The notes: generated from the letters alone by a model not told the origin. Numbered from the stretch's first letter, positions 36,201-50,531 are shown. The stretch: DNA of 64,000 nt from Centropus unirufus (GCA_013397695.1 VYZI01000054.1:1839209-1903208), one strand, 5' to 3'. Translations and numbers: made by a program.

Positions 36201-38969
36201 GGGGCTCTCCAAAATTCTTTCTGCTGTGGTATTATCAGGTGAGCAGAAAGGTAACAGAAATGAGCAAGGATTCTTGAGGCAAACCAAGTATATTCATCAG
36301 AGTTATTCATGGCCTGTTTTACTCGTGTAAATATCAGTTGGATCACTCAGGGAAGGGAGCACTACTTTTTTCTTTCACAGTATTTCAAAATTATAATAAG
36401 CTCGTGCTCACATCATGTGCTAGTGAAAATATTAGTTGTATCTAAAATTTTAAAGCAAGTTATTTTTTATCCACAAGGGTAGGAATTTCCTGCAGTCTAA
36501 TCCCATTGTCCTGGAAATTGCTTCTCTTCATGACAATTCCTCATTTAACACTGGAAGCATTAGGCTGGGTATGCTGGCCTAGCAGAGGAACAGGCATGTG
36601 TCCAAATATGTAAGTGGTTCCACGGAAGTGAATTGGACTTTTCAAACACTTCATGCTTGTGTGCTTTTGGACCTGAACCATGAAAGAGTTAGAACTACCT
36701 AAAAGTGTAAGAATTTGCAGTATAATTCTCTTAGACTGTGTCTTCCTAAGTCCAACTTTCTCACAAAAAAAAAAGCTTATTTGATGTGGTATTTTCCTAA
36801 TGCTGCACTATCCTGAAAGCTTGGGAAAGCTGTGTTACAAAATCATTGAAATCCTTTGTTGCTTTCAGTGACCATGTAAGCTCTGCTCTCAATTCACAGC
36901 GAGGAGCTAAAATAGTAAACATTCTGCTTCAAAGAAATTAAGATATGTAAACATATTCATTCCCCATCATCAGGCTTAGCCTGTGAACCCAAGAAACATT
37001 TCTATATCAATAGAATTGTACAATTGTATCCATTTTTCTTTCTAGCAGTACAAACGTAGGTTCTATCATTTTCATCACTCTCAAATACACACAGATATTC
37101 AGTATAATGCTTTTGGTACACGGCACTGCTCAGAGCCCCATTGTTAGCTTCTACTGAGAGTAACTATGGCTTTTCAGAAAAAAGGAAGGACACTGAAGAA
37201 ACTGGAAAACGTTTATAAACAATGAATATGGTCAAAAGACTTAGATTTGAAAAATAAAACCTTACATTTAGCAAATGCTTCAATTGCTGGTAGAAAAGTC
37301 TCTCTCAAGGCAATAAGAAAGCAGGAAAATTTGTCTCTTTCTTGTAGACTTCAATGGAAAAAAAGAAAATAAAAGCTTCCTTCAGTATTTTAAAGTTTCT
37401 AATAAGAAGTGTTTGAATGTCTATTGCAATTTGAACAAATGTCTTATTCTCTAAATAAAACAGACTCCACAAGAAACTCTCCCCCTATTATGGATTTTTC
37501 AAGCACTGGAGGTAGTTTTTTTCCCCTCTTAGCTGTGTCTGTTGTCCTTCCTTCAATATTAATACTGACACTTCTCTATTAACTCATTAAGGGCTTGTGA
37601 CACTGGATACAAAGACTCCGTAATTACTATTCTTGCAATTCCACTTGAAGATTTCCAGCAAGGCTGAAACTTCTTGTGTTTGATGCTGCACAGACACTTG
37701 AAAAAAGCAATCCTTGTCCCAGAAAGCATTGTGTTTTAAAGGACAAAGCTGACAAAGCCAACAAAGAAAGAACAAAGGCTTAAACAAATTTGGCCAAGAA
37801 CATGCAATAGAGAGGGGGTTTTGGCAGAACAGAGGTCAGACTTAGGTCTGTTGATTTTCCATTATTTTCTCCTCTATCTCATAATTCCATGTAATTAATC
37901 TACATCTGTTTCAAAATCTTTGCACTCTCAGGTCCCATGCATACAAATGGCTGAAAATGGTCAGCTAGAAGTTTATGGAACTGTGGCCCACAGGTGCTGG
38001 AAAAATAGTTTGGAAGGAAAACAAAGTCAAAGAGGTATTGAACTACAGCAATGTCCAGCCAAAGCAGTACCCTGTAATATTATCTTATGAGGAAAAAATT
38101 TTCACAGAAGAAATCCAAGAAACAATCTTTGATTTCTATATATTTAGCAAAATATTCTGGCGCTGTGTTGCTAATCAGGATCGTGTTGCCATGTCATGGG
38201 TAGATTCACAGAGAAATAATTCATCAAGGCTGTAAAGTCAATTCTAAATAAATTTGGAGGTTTTGGACTAGTATTTTAGCACTGAGTTTGTTCAGCTCTA
38301 TGTTAAACACAACTTTAAACATTCAGTTCACTGTGCCCACAGTTGCTAAGCAGATGGGTTGCAGGTGGTAGGTGGGTTTGTGGAGATCCCTGTGTTTCAG
38401 TCTCTTTATCCACTATCTTACCATTTACCAAAGAAACTAGATAAAACACTTGTCAAGAGATAAACCTCTCAGCAATTGAACGATTAACATTATTTCTTTA
38501 CAGCAAGGATCTTGAATTTACAGATGTTTATAACCTAACTTTCCCCTATCTTCTTGGTGAAACACGCCTGGAAAGTGAAGACTAGCCTTGAAGAAGAGTC
38601 GTGAGGGAAGCAGTAGGTGCTTAACTTGTGCCAGAGCATTCAAAGTTAGGCTTTCCCTATGTAAGTGCACAATTAAGAAAATTATACAAATAATAATTAA
38701 ATGTTCCTTTACAATAACAATCTTTTCTCAGCATGAAGTTTATGTTGTTTATTTGTTAGCCATCCTCTATAATTCTAACACACCATGGAAATCCCCGAAG
38801 CCACAGCTTTCCCGTTTCTAATATTATGTATGGCTTCAAAGTCATTCAGAGAAGCTAATCTGGGATATGTGCTCTTTCTCTGGCTCAAATAGAGTGACTA
38901 TCTCCTTCCTTGCTCCTTGTGACAGGGGAACAAAAAGGTAAAGTTTAAACAACGTAACTATTAGATTTT
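33246..38969. other. Unannotated DNA, no gene seen
   Basis: No transposon or exon is recognised. A 14-bp palindrome with a central CpG (GCATTTCGAAATGC) lies at 35,125-35,138. An 86-codon frame at 37,975-38,235 on the plus strand reads as a mixed, non-repetitive peptide but matches nothing I know. Confidence 0.5.
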
Positions 38970-39495
38970 TCACAGAATTGTTTAGGTTGGAAAAGACCTT
39001 TAAGATTATCAAGTTCAACTATAAACCTAACACCGCCAAGTCCACCATTAAACTATGTCCCAAGGTGCTACACCTACACACCTTTTAAACACTTCCAGAT
39101 ATAATGACTCCGCCAGTTCTCTGGCAGTCTGTTTCAGTGCTTAACAACCCTTTCTGTGGGGTAATATTACCTAAAGTCAAGTTTAAACCTCCCCTAGCAC
39201 AGCTTGAGGCCATTTCCTCTTGTCCTATGACTTGTTACTTGGGAGAAGAGACAAGCACCGTCCCCACTATAACCTGCTTTCTGGTAGTTGTAGAGAGCAG
39301 AGGTCTCTCCTCAGCCTCCACTTTTTCCAGACTGAACAACCTTAGTTCCCTCAGCCACTCCTCTTAACATTTGTGTTCAACACACCCCATCAGCTTCATT
39401 GCCCCTCTTTGCTCACACTCTAGTAACTCAATGTCTTTCTTCCAATGAGGGATCCAAAACTGAACACAATATTTGAGGTTTGATCTCACCAGAAT
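38970..39495 (-). mobile_element. CR1 LINE, 3' portion
   Basis: On the minus strand this covers the CR1 3' UTR end and the ORF2 C-terminal region. The 3' end (plus strand CACAGAATTGTTTAGGTTGG at 38,971-38,990) is followed by the very typical CR1 wording 'AAGACCTTTAAGATTATCAA'. The C-terminal coding part is broken by stops and small indels. Its inner edge fades out near 39,495 and about 65 bases later CR1 sequence resumes, so this and the next entry may be one insertion interrupted by a duplication, or two insertions. Confidence 0.92.
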
Positions 39496-39559
39496 GGGTT
39501 GAGCCTTAGGCTATATTGCTTTTACAGAAAAACAAGGTGAAAAAACAATGCTACTCCCA

Positions 39560-40372
39560 GACATATCTTCAAATGTCTTTGTTGTAATGAGGGGACCAAA
39601 ACTGAACACAGGATTCCAGGTGCAGCTTCACAAAGGCTGAGTACAAGGGGTTGATCTCTTCCTTACACCTGCTGGTCACTCTGTTTCTGATACAAGCCTG
39701 GAGTATTGGCCTTCCTGGCCACCTGGGCACACTTCTAAATCATATCCAGCTGGCTATCAACAAACAACCCCAGGTTCTTTTCCACTCACAGCTTTCCATC
39801 CATTCTTCCCCAAGCCTGTAATGTTTCATAGCGTTGTTCTGGCCCAAGTGTAGGACCTGACAGTCTTGTTGAGGCCCATGCAGCTGGCCTCGGCCCACTG
39901 ATCCAGATCCCTCTATAGTGCCTTCCTGTCGAGAAGATCAACACTCCCACCCAGCTTGGAGTCATCTGCAAACTTGCTGAAGGTGCACTTGATCTCCTTG
40001 TCCAATTTATTGACAAAGATATTAAAGAGAACTGGCTCTGACACTGAGCCTTGTTGAACACCTATTGTGACTGCTCATCAACTGGTTTTAATCTAATTCA
40101 TCATAGCACTTTGAGCCTGGCCCTCCAGCCAGTTTTTGACCCAGCAAAGAGTGAACCCATCCAAGCCATGAGCAGCTATTTCTTTGGGAGAATGATGTAG
40201 GAAACAGTATTAAAGTCCTTATTAAATTCTAAGTAGACAACATCCACAGGCTTTCCCTCATCTACTAAGCAAGCCATCTTGCCATAGAAGGAGATCAGGT
40301 TAGTTAAACAGGACCTGCCTTTCCTAAACACATATTGACTGGGGATGATCACGTGGTTATCCCGTATGTGAC
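39560..40372 (-). mobile_element. CR1 LINE, reverse transcriptase portion
   Basis: On the minus strand this is the middle of CR1 ORF2, from the C-terminal region back into the reverse transcriptase. Motif C is intact in sequence and reads K-F-A-D-D-S at about 39,960-39,977. The text for motif A (Y-L-D-F-class) lies near 40,215-40,240 but the surrounding frame is disrupted. Its first 40 bases (39,571-39,610) repeat a segment already present in the neighbouring piece at 39,429-39,468. The copy stops near 40,372, short of the 5' part of ORF2, as is usual for 5'-truncated CR1. Confidence 0.92.
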
Positions 40373-42802
40373 AGGGGAAGGTGAGAACCAGAAACAGCTT
40401 ACAGTCCTGGCATCTTTTGTGTGGGACCAGCCACCTGAGCTTTCCTCCAGGGATCTTAAATTAACATCTTTGCTTAGACAAAATTTCCTACTACAATTAT
40501 AACTTAATATCAGAAGGCATTACTTTATCAATTAAATATAATGAGAAACAGTAAAGGCATTAGCTAATCTAATGTTTGCGTCATGGTATGTGGTAAGAAT
40601 TTTGCACAGTCCAATCAAACCCCACATACAGACACAAAGAAAGAAATGAGTTTAAGTTTGTCAGGCACAACCAGATAACTCTTCTTCTTTTTCTTGTAGT
40701 GATCTGGAGAGCTTCTATCCCACTTTTTTTTTTCAGTTCATGATTGGTACAACGCATGCAGTTTAATAACCAACTATAGGTTGAGATAACATGTTTTGCT
40801 GCCAAGGCAACTGAGCATCCAGGAATTCAAAAGGATTTTAAATAGTAGACAATTGTAGCAATCAGATACAAATAATTTGTATGCTGAGAGATGAATCAAG
40901 AAGGCATATCCTTTGATATGCGCCATCTTCATGTTAGCCTTGTTCCTTTTTAGTAAAAGTTTAGCCCGAGATCCTTGTTCAGGTCTTGATTTTGACTGGA
41001 CATCATGAAACACGGAAGAGGGCAGTACAAATCGTTTATGCCAATGAGAACTGGCAAGCTTGTCTTTCTACCTCTGGCACTTTAGCCCGTGCTTCCTAAC
41101 CAGCTGTCCACATGTGTGCATACAAACACTGAGTACAGTATCTGAGATGAACAAAGGTAGAGGAACACCAGAAAGAATATCAGCAAAGAGACAGGTATGC
41201 AGGAAAATATAGTAGCTTACACAATATGGGCAAATCTGTGTAAAAAAAAGAGATACAATGGTAGAAAAATAAAAGGCGTGGAATGATGTAGCTCTGAGGA
41301 CTCATGTTAATCTCTTAACCAAAAAAATAGAAGGCTTTCTATGTCTGTTACATTAGTACTAGGTAACATCTTTTTAAAGCCAGTGATGCCACATGAGCAC
41401 ATAGGAAGTAGAAAAGAGCTTTCAGAAGAAAAGTTTAAAAGAAACTGATAATTAAAGAGAGAAATAAATGCTTCAAGGTTTGAAAATACTATGGAAGAAA
41501 ACAGATGGAGTCATCAGTTCTGAAGGGAGTCAGATGCAACTATCACCTTCTGCGATGATGGCTCTTCCAGGCAATGTTAAAAAAGGGCCAGAGGCACTAA
41601 TTTCACACTGGTGTGGGAGGGGGTAATGGAGGAAAATATTAAATGGTACAGATAAGAAGGGGAAGGGTAAATATACAAAAAAGTAGAGAAATTAGATCCA
41701 GGGAATTTTTTGAAAGGACAAATAACTTTGGAACTAGGAAGCCAAAACCATTTGTCATTCCTGATGTGAATATTTATCTGTTGTGGAAACCCTGGACTGA
41801 GCAAAAACAGTAATTCCTTCCTGTCTTGGAAATGCTAAATGATAAAGAACATAGTAATTATTTCCAAAGGACCATAAAGAGCTCAATTTGCATTGAAACT
41901 TCTTTTTCTCCAGTGACTTCTTTCAGAAGAGACCTTTGGGTCCAGCAACTCAGACCTCATTTGCTCACCATCTCAACAGCTCAGGTGCAGAGAGTTTTAA
42001 CTGTGAATGAAAGGTAATAACATCAACTGTCCTGAGCAAGGAAATGTTTTATACTAGGAAAGATAAAGTTGGGGGTGTTGAATTTGTCTCGAATTAACTG
42101 ATCCACAGTTATCATGGACCTCATTGTTCCATTGCTTGGAGTGTAGGGTCTTTGGCTTTGTCTCGGCATTTCTCATCATAACAGACAACACTATTTCTAA
42201 AATAGCAGTCCCACTAACTCACACTCATTACACAAGTTTTGTTTCTTTTTTTTTTCAGGAGCAGAAAGACAGAAAAACACATAACACCTAAAAGATTAAC
42301 TTCTTAGGTAATTAAGAAAAGACCCAGACATTTATCTTCAGGCATTTTGAAAGGAGTCAGGACCTCCACCACCAAAATATCTCTCTAAAAATAAAAGTGC
42401 TCTTCCTAGTTTTTGTATTCTTCACAGTTAGACCTTCTGCTCCATTCTGGGATGTTTCTTCTGGTCTTAACACTTCAAAGATCTGAGGGTTGTGCCCCTA
42501 GTCCAACAAAGTGATTTAACACATGTTCTTCAGGCTCATCCCAGAAATTCGCAGGTTCACGTGATTTGCTGACACAGGGTACACAACATGTGGAAGTACG
42601 GAGTTTATTGTCTCTTCAGACTTTCCACTTGGACTAGTTGTACCACTTCTAGAAACAGTAGATGTTCCTAAATATTGTGATGATCCGAAGAACAACAAAA
42701 TAAAACAATAGTATTAATGGAACTGGTTGTTTTCCGTTAGTTTCCAAGAGAATGGAAAAAAGAATGGTAATTTTGGCTTGGCATCTAGTTTCTGCCTTTT
42801 CC

Positions 42803-42829
42803 AACAAGACAACAAGATAACAAGATAAT
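42803..42829 (+). repeat. Short ACAAGAT-type tandem repeat
   Basis: Three near-identical units of AACAAGA(C/T) follow each other. It is a small local duplication. Confidence 0.75.
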
Positions 42830-45800
42830 GCAACTATTGCATTCCAGGCAATGGTAAATCGCTATTTTTTAAGGTCCAAATCTGATATTATTTAACTTGG
42901 GGGGGGATCCTTTCCAAGAGAAAGGTTTCTGCAATCTTTTCTACAACTCAGTTTATGTGATCAAAGACTTCATTTTGATGCATAGGGAAGTGATATTTGT
43001 AACAGCCTGACCAGATTGCAAACAGATGTTAGTAGAAAGTTAATCTATTATTAAATTAATTTACCTTTTCAGCTCCAGGAGACTGTGGAACATAAATCAG
43101 ATATATTTAATAAAAAATCAAGTATGCCAGAAAAGTTCAGCATTGAAGCACGTGCAATATGACACTGCCAGAAACACCTTCTTTTCATGGCTCTGAACAT
43201 AATTGATTGAACATCCCAGTCCTAAGAGACCAGACAAGTGACCGCCCAAGGTGGGACTACACAAACTGTGTTAAAAATAAAGCAGACAATCTATTAAAGC
43301 TGATTCTGGCCTATACATATCAATCTGCTTCCAGTTGGTGGATAGGCCCACTGATTAGTCAGTGTGGATTGTGATACTCAGCAACATAAGAAAGTAGTTG
43401 GAAAGGGTTGACCTGCTTGTTCCTGTGGGAAAAGATTTGTTGTAGATCATGGAGTGGGAATGCCGCATGGTACTATCGTCCCTTTCTGGGTGTTTGGGAA
43501 GAAATCCCTTCTGTTGACAAACTAAGCTAAAATTTATCACTTTTATTCTTTAAGAGGAAGTAGCAGGAACTGGGTAAAAGTCACAGGTGCTTAAGGACTT
43601 TTTTTTATGTCTACCAGTATCTAATTTTCAGGTTATAACAATATCCTTTCTGCAGATGTTCAAGCAAGGGCAAAAGAAAAAGTAAATATTGTATTTAGTA
43701 AAAAACTAACTCAGAGTTCGACAAGAAACTAGCAACTCACTATCTGAAGTCTGCATAAATTTAGTCTTAGTATGGAAAATGCAGGCTGGAGTGATGCTTG
43801 CATTTTGAGGTGCTACTTCAGATAGATATTTTGGCAAGCATCTAATGGAAATCATGCTTAAATGCCAAAATACCAATGGGATGACAAATAGTTTACATTT
43901 TCACTCATCCAGACCTTTCAAGAATATTTTGTGGATCTCTTGCATTGTGTTATTTGCAAAGAAGCTTGAATACAACTACCACAATTGGGGCAACTATGCT
44001 GCCTTCTGTATTGTTTAATTTGTCACCTGTTTCATCAGGAATCCCTTTAAGACCTGGAAATTCAATTCAAACTGAATGCTTGGAAAGTGACGCAGTGGTT
44101 TTGAAGGGCTGTATATAGCAATGCTGCAGGGATGAAAAAAATAAAATAAAAAGAAATCATTTAAAATGTTCCTGGCTAGAAATAGGACAAAAGTGTATTC
44201 TGTCAAGTAATACGATTTTAAAGATCACATTTGGGCTCTCAGGAAGGATTTTTATTTTAATGAAGTGATGACTGGGGGCCAAACTCATTATTTCTATCCT
44301 TCTTATAAGTTAGAGCAAAAGTGGTAAGGAAGATAGAAATGGGAAATTCTTTTCCCCTTTCTTTCCTGCCAAGCAGTGAAGGATGAGAATTGAGTCCTTG
44401 AACCAGCATTGTCCAAACTTTTGTTTATTCCAAGAGCTCAGGCCATCAGCATCATTAGGAAATTGCTGTGAGCTGGAAGCAAGCTCTAGGACTGACATCT
44501 TTCTGATGCTCTCACATCCTCCTACCTAGCCAACACGCACAGGGCTTTGGAGCCCTGCAGGAACTCACTTTTCCCAGACAGGCATGATCATCCTTGGTCC
44601 ATTAAGGCTAAGTTAATATGGCATCACCCACCTAGTGTAGCTCACATCGCTCTTCTTCACATCCAAACACCCACAATGCTTTTGCAGTTGTTGAAGGCCT
44701 CATCAAGTCCTTGGATTTTGTATTTTTTATTTTATTCTGTTTTTAATTTCTAAGTATCCCAATTCTGGGAACAAAGTTGAATCTTTAAGCACTGACTGAA
44801 TTTAGGTATTTTTAATTCCCTGTGCTCCCAGGAACAGTAACTACAGCCTGTATGATGTTGCAATTTGATTTGCACTCAGCTGGAGCGAATCATTGCAGCC
44901 TGGATGCTTCTTCTTACACAGATGCCATCCAGGCAGCCCAGAAATATTTCAGGCAGTATTGATTATGATCATAATGAGCAACAAGGGGCAGTTCACCATT
45001 CTGGGAGAGATCATTATATTTTGAAAACACAAATTTCTTCTCACTGCCATTGATTACTGGTGTTTATCAACTAAATGTCTACGACTTAAAATTTGAATAA
45101 TCATCACAATATTTTAGAAGAATAAACAATAATAAAAACTTCCTATTCTCTTCAGAAACATGGCTTTTTATTTTAATAATGTAATGAGCTCAGAAAGACT
45201 TATGTTCCTGTTATAATATAAAATAAACCAAATGGAACCATTTGTAATCAGGATTTTATCTGAGCAATGTGCTCTGTGTATCACCCACTGCCTATAACAT
45301 TGTGTTCTATTATATTACAGCAGTAATAGGAAAGAAGCTAAACTATTTGCATCAACAATAATGCAACCAATTTCAAGGACTTGCATGTCAAAAATCCATT
45401 ATTCCAGGCATGATTACCTGGAACTGCTGAAAACAATTGTCACCAATTACACTTTTTTTTTTTTACAATGTAGCAAGATTTTTATTTCTCATTCCCCACC
45501 CCATTTTTCTTCCTCTTTTTGTCCTTTTTTCTCCAAGGGGGTTGGGTAATGTCTCCATCACTTAGATTAGAACATCGCATTTAGTACAAGCAGCAGATGT
45601 TAATATAGAAAGACAGAACATCTCAATTTTCACACTGTTAATTCAGCTTACTGAGCCAATTTCACAATTCTCACATTCCTCTTGTCCTAAGAGAAAATGC
45701 TAATTTAGATTGTTAAAACTGACACAGGTTAGGGTATAAAGGGTAATTAGCATAAGATCCTACACGAAGTGTTTTTAGCACCATTAATCAACACCCACCT

Positions 45801-47251
45801 ATGCATAGACTTTTTTAGTCAGAAGTGGTGTTCTGAAAAAAACTCCAAAATATTCTGTACTAGATAAAAAAAGATGTAGAATTTGGATGGAAACATTTTC
45901 CAGTGAAAGTATCTAATATGAAGTTAAAACAGAACCTTTATTTTACACGTGAGACTTAGTAAAAGCTTATAAAAGCCTTCTAGAAAAAATACATTCATAA
46001 TTAAGATTATAGGGGAATCTTCCAAAATACAGAAATATGTCAAAATTAATTAGATTTTTATTTGTTTTCACTTTCTCATCCTGACCACCAGGAAACAGAG
46101 CTATATAAAAAAAGTACAATTCTACTTTTTACTCCACATATAGTTCAGGTAAATTCGGTTTTCATTAGTACAGACTGCTTTAATTTTCCTCAAATACATG
46201 ATTTGGGACGGGAAAATCCTATATAATTTTAGAATACTTCATCTAGGAATATATCCTACATAAATTCCATGTTATAATTACTATGAATTATTTTAAATGA
46301 TAAAAGTGATCATATGAGCTGCCTTGGAAGGAATTCCTAAAATTAATAAATGAAAGAAACAGATTTGTAATATTAAAGAGTGGTGTTCTATATTTTCAGC
46401 AACCTTCTTGTTGATCATTAAATCAGGTTCTATAAAAATGAAATGTGTCTCTTAAATCGTAGCAGTATAGAAATAAAAATTCCAGCTGCCAAGGACAAGC
46501 AGTTCTAGGCATTTTAATGCTAGAGCAGACAAGTCAAGTAATTATTGTCTCTAATTGGCACTTCCACAAGATGTAACAATTTTTACAGTACCCACAGCCA
46601 AGTGGCACTTAAAAAGGTGAGAAATTATTTAGTGCCTTGGGAAAAACAAAAAAGAAAAAAGAAAATCACATGCTTTTCTAATCCAGGCTGTGAAGAGTGA
46701 AAGATGGGCTAAGCACTTCAAGATCTGAATCAGCAAATCAAGTACATGTTGAATTTTAAGCCTGTGCCTATTAACATTTGCTTAAAAGACTATTTTTAAT
46801 CTCTGATTGCTATACTTAAATGCTTTATTGGTTTAATGTGTGTCCAGTTCAGGTGATTATTGTATTTTGGATGGGATCCAGCTCCAGATTTGGGCAATTA
46901 GTTTTGGTTGTGCAAGGGCCTCTGTGAGAGCTGGAAGAACTTGCAAATCCTTCTCTATACTGTATAGAAGAAACACAGCTTGATGCAACTGGTGTTTCAG
47001 TTGATTGTTGGATGGTGTTTCGCTAGATTCAGACATCTCAAATAATGCTACATACTCATATAGTCAACTAAATTGAGGTCAATGAAGAAGAGAGCTATTC
47101 AGCTGGTCCCTGCAGTAGCTCATGAAATGAGCTGAAGAACTTTATAGGCTCTGAAGAGAGAAATGGGAGGTTAGACATCTGATTCACTTTTTACTTCTAC
47201 ATACTAGGGACCTTATCTGAAGCTGGAAGTGTACCCAGTCCTTAGAGATGC

Positions 47252-47284
47252 ATGCATTTACCTATGAATGCATTTACCTATTGA
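47252..47284 (+). repeat. 16-bp tandem duplication
   Basis: ATGCATTTACCTATGA at 47252-47267 is followed directly by ATGCATTTACCTATTGA at 47268-47284. The two copies are nearly identical, which suggests a fairly recent duplication. Confidence 0.85.
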
Positions 47285-50200
47285 GATGCTTGAGGGTATT
47301 CAAGACATATGTTCTGACTTGACAAATATGATGTAGAACCTAAGGGAGTCCTGTGACCTTTTGGAATGGTAACTGGAGGCCAGTAGACACTTAGGTTCAT
47401 GTAAGTGAATTGAATTTAATACTATATTAACAGGCTTACACAGAAACATCCAATAATGCATCTTGTTTAACAAGACCTGGGCAATCAATAGCATTACTTC
47501 TACCAATAGTGTGAAATCAGGGAACGATTCTAGCAGGAGGAAATATACATGTTAGCCTTAGGAAAGAACATAATTACTAAAGCAAGCTAACAGTGGAGGT
47601 GTGTACCTCCTGAAAATATTAATTAATCCGTCATTGCAATAAGATTAAATATTCATGTCTGATCCACGGCAAGTAAAAAGCCATAGAACACAGCTGGCTG
47701 CTGCTGAATATTACCACGTGATGTCTCCACCTCAGACTGCAAATTTTTCATTCACAGGTATCACAGAACAACTTTCAACATAAATATCAATAAATAGTAT
47801 TTTGAAAACAGAATACACTATGAGAAATTAAGCTACTAGTGTTGGCTCAAAGAACCATAAGAAAAGACTGTAAAAACTCTGGCTTCCTCCAGACCATCTT
47901 GTATATTCACACTTGACAGAAAACAAACAAACAATCAAAAAACCCCAACTCAAATCACCTCTTTAACACCACCCCCTTGAATTTCTTCATTATGTTAAAA
48001 CTATTGTTTACCTTTAACCAGATCTAAATTATTGTTTTACCTAAAGATATGATTAAGTCAACCTGCCCTACTTTACTTTCTATTTGAAGTCAGTGGGTAG
48101 ATAATGCTACCCTATATATGGCTCAAAAAAAGGCAGGGATACTGTGGCTGATTACAATCACGGTGTTTCCTTTTAAAACAAAACCAGGCCTCTCTGAGGC
48201 ACTGATATTTTAGGCTGGTGATTTCTTATCTATGCAGATAAACTGTAATGTTTAATTTAATAGCGCACAGTCTGTAGAGTAGTCTAGCTTGCTGGTCCTG
48301 TATTTCTTACATCCTGAGAAATCCGTATAAGGGGACTGCAGAGTGGGAAAATTCTTATGACAAAAAGTTCTCATATATCCTGTACCTGATGGCAAAACAT
48401 TTCTGGGCACTCTGGATCTCATTCTTTTTCATTGACTGAAGTATCACTGATCATCATGTAACAAAGAGGTGAGGGCATCATGAGAAAGATAGTGGCCAGG
48501 TATGGGTTGCCATCATTAGAGAATTTTGCCCATAATTCAATCATTGAAGGAGTTTAGGTGCAAACAAATAATTGCCTGAGTGTACAGGACATAGCTGCTC
48601 TTGGCCCAATGTTTCCATAAAGTTTAAAAATCTATGTCAAGCAGATTAACTATGTTGACAGTGTTGAGTAGATTGTAGTCCAAAAAAGTACAATCCACAT
48701 TCATGCTGTTTGTATACTAAGCTATATTTTCATTAGACAAATGTTTCTGGAGAACAGATATGGTTGAAGATTTTTTCACTGATTTTTACCACTGACCAAA
48801 AGAAACAGGTCTGCTTATCTAAATCCAGAAATGTTTCTTTCTCAGGAATAATCTGTACTCCAAGAGGCTTTGACTGTCATATGATTGCTTTCTTCATTAT
48901 AAGGAAGCCATTAGTGACCACAGCGAGCAAAGCATTAGAATGGACATTATCCAGAAGACCATGATGGAAAAGGCTCATACTCTATACTGGAGCCATTACT
49001 GGAGAATATTAAGAGTTCTATACTGAATTAAACCACTATACACATACAAGCTATTAGCACAGCAAAAAAGCCAAAGGAAAGAAACCCTCAGCCCTCAATG
49101 GATATCAGGTATAGATGGCCCACACAGAGATTAGACATAGATTTACTTTGGTCTTCATGCCCTTTGGCCCAACCTGGGAATAACAATGAGAGCTAGCTAA
49201 TCATTTCTTTTTCCTAGTGAACAATAAATTTACTGAATCATAAACCTTTAAAGGAATAATACAAATCTCTGAAAACTGAGGCATAATCAGTAATTATTTT
49301 AAGCCAAGAATAAAATGAAAAATTGAGGAAGTCCCTTCAAAGTGTCATAGTAGTTTATTTCACAAATTAAAAATGTATGCTATTACTTTCAGCAGAACTA
49401 TCTTACTGTGTTTTGGACCGGTATCCTGCTCTTAAAAAAATAATGTAAAATGACATAAAAAAAGATCAAGTAATAACATGAACTAACCTTGGAAGGGAAA
49501 TAAATAAATCAACTTGCTTATGCTTGTATTCATGAAACACTTGAATAGAACAGAAATCATTGTGGTTTTTTTCCTCCTTACTGCGGAAATATTTGACTAC
49601 ACCAACTTTCCTCAATTTTTTTGTCTAGTTTGTCTACAAAACAGAAAAAAAATGAAATTATTCACCCAGTTCTAGTGCCAACAAGTATGTCAATTAGTGT
49701 TAAGTATTGTATTTTTTTTTTATTCAGCCATATGTCCACTTTGGCTAGGATTGAAGCCAGCTGCTAATTATATACAAGACATAAACAGCTGCTGGATAGC
49801 AAATCTTGATATTTGCTTGCCTAAGATTAAAGCTACACATTAACAAGCAAAATTTTTTCTTTAGTGATTGCTGTGGGGTAATAATGTCAACTGTAGTGAC
49901 TATTTCAGGTAAAAATGCAGGTCTGTTTTCATTGAAGTTTTGTTTTGTTTTTTCACTTCCTTCTACAAAAGAAGAAAATATCCACAGGCATGCACCTGAG
50001 AAAAAAAATCTTTTTTTCTAAGAGCCTTCACAAGCAACTTGTTGGATCCTTCTGTTTCCATGTGGAACGTGAAGGTATTAAGATGTCTTGATATCATATC
50101 TATATATTCCTTACCAGGAAAAAGGCCTAGAAACAGAGGAGTACTTATTTGGATGCAATATCCAGAAATATTAAACCATTAGCTAGATCAATTTTCTTCT

Positions 50201-50531
50201 ATGTTATTTGCTTGGTGATCTTATGTGAACATTGCCCCTTGCATACTATGGTATGCATGACATTTGCTGTTTTGACAAACTCAGAATTATTTTTGCTTAC
50301 TTATGCAGACTATTGAACTTTAAAAGTCTACTTTTTTTTTTAATGCAGGAATATCCTGGGCAGACTTTCCCATTCTCTGTGGTCAAAAACATCTTTTAAA
50401 AGTAGTTCCATTTCTTCAGGAAGGTTAATGTTCAGACTTCCAGAAATAACTAGCTATATAATGTTGTTTGACTTGCATATCTCATAACTGAATGTTGAGT
50501 TAAAAGAAAGTGAATTAAATAACATTATGCA

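Noticed and set aside
37975..38235. 86-codon frame with a protein-like mixed composition
   Set aside because: There is no recognisable family and no flanking splice sites that stand out; it is kept only as part of the unannotated stretch.
39104..40061. Open frames on both strands at 39.1-39.4 kb (plus) and 39.8-40.1 kb (minus)
   Set aside because: Both lie inside CR1 sequence; the minus-strand one is a frame-shifted reading of the reverse transcriptase region.
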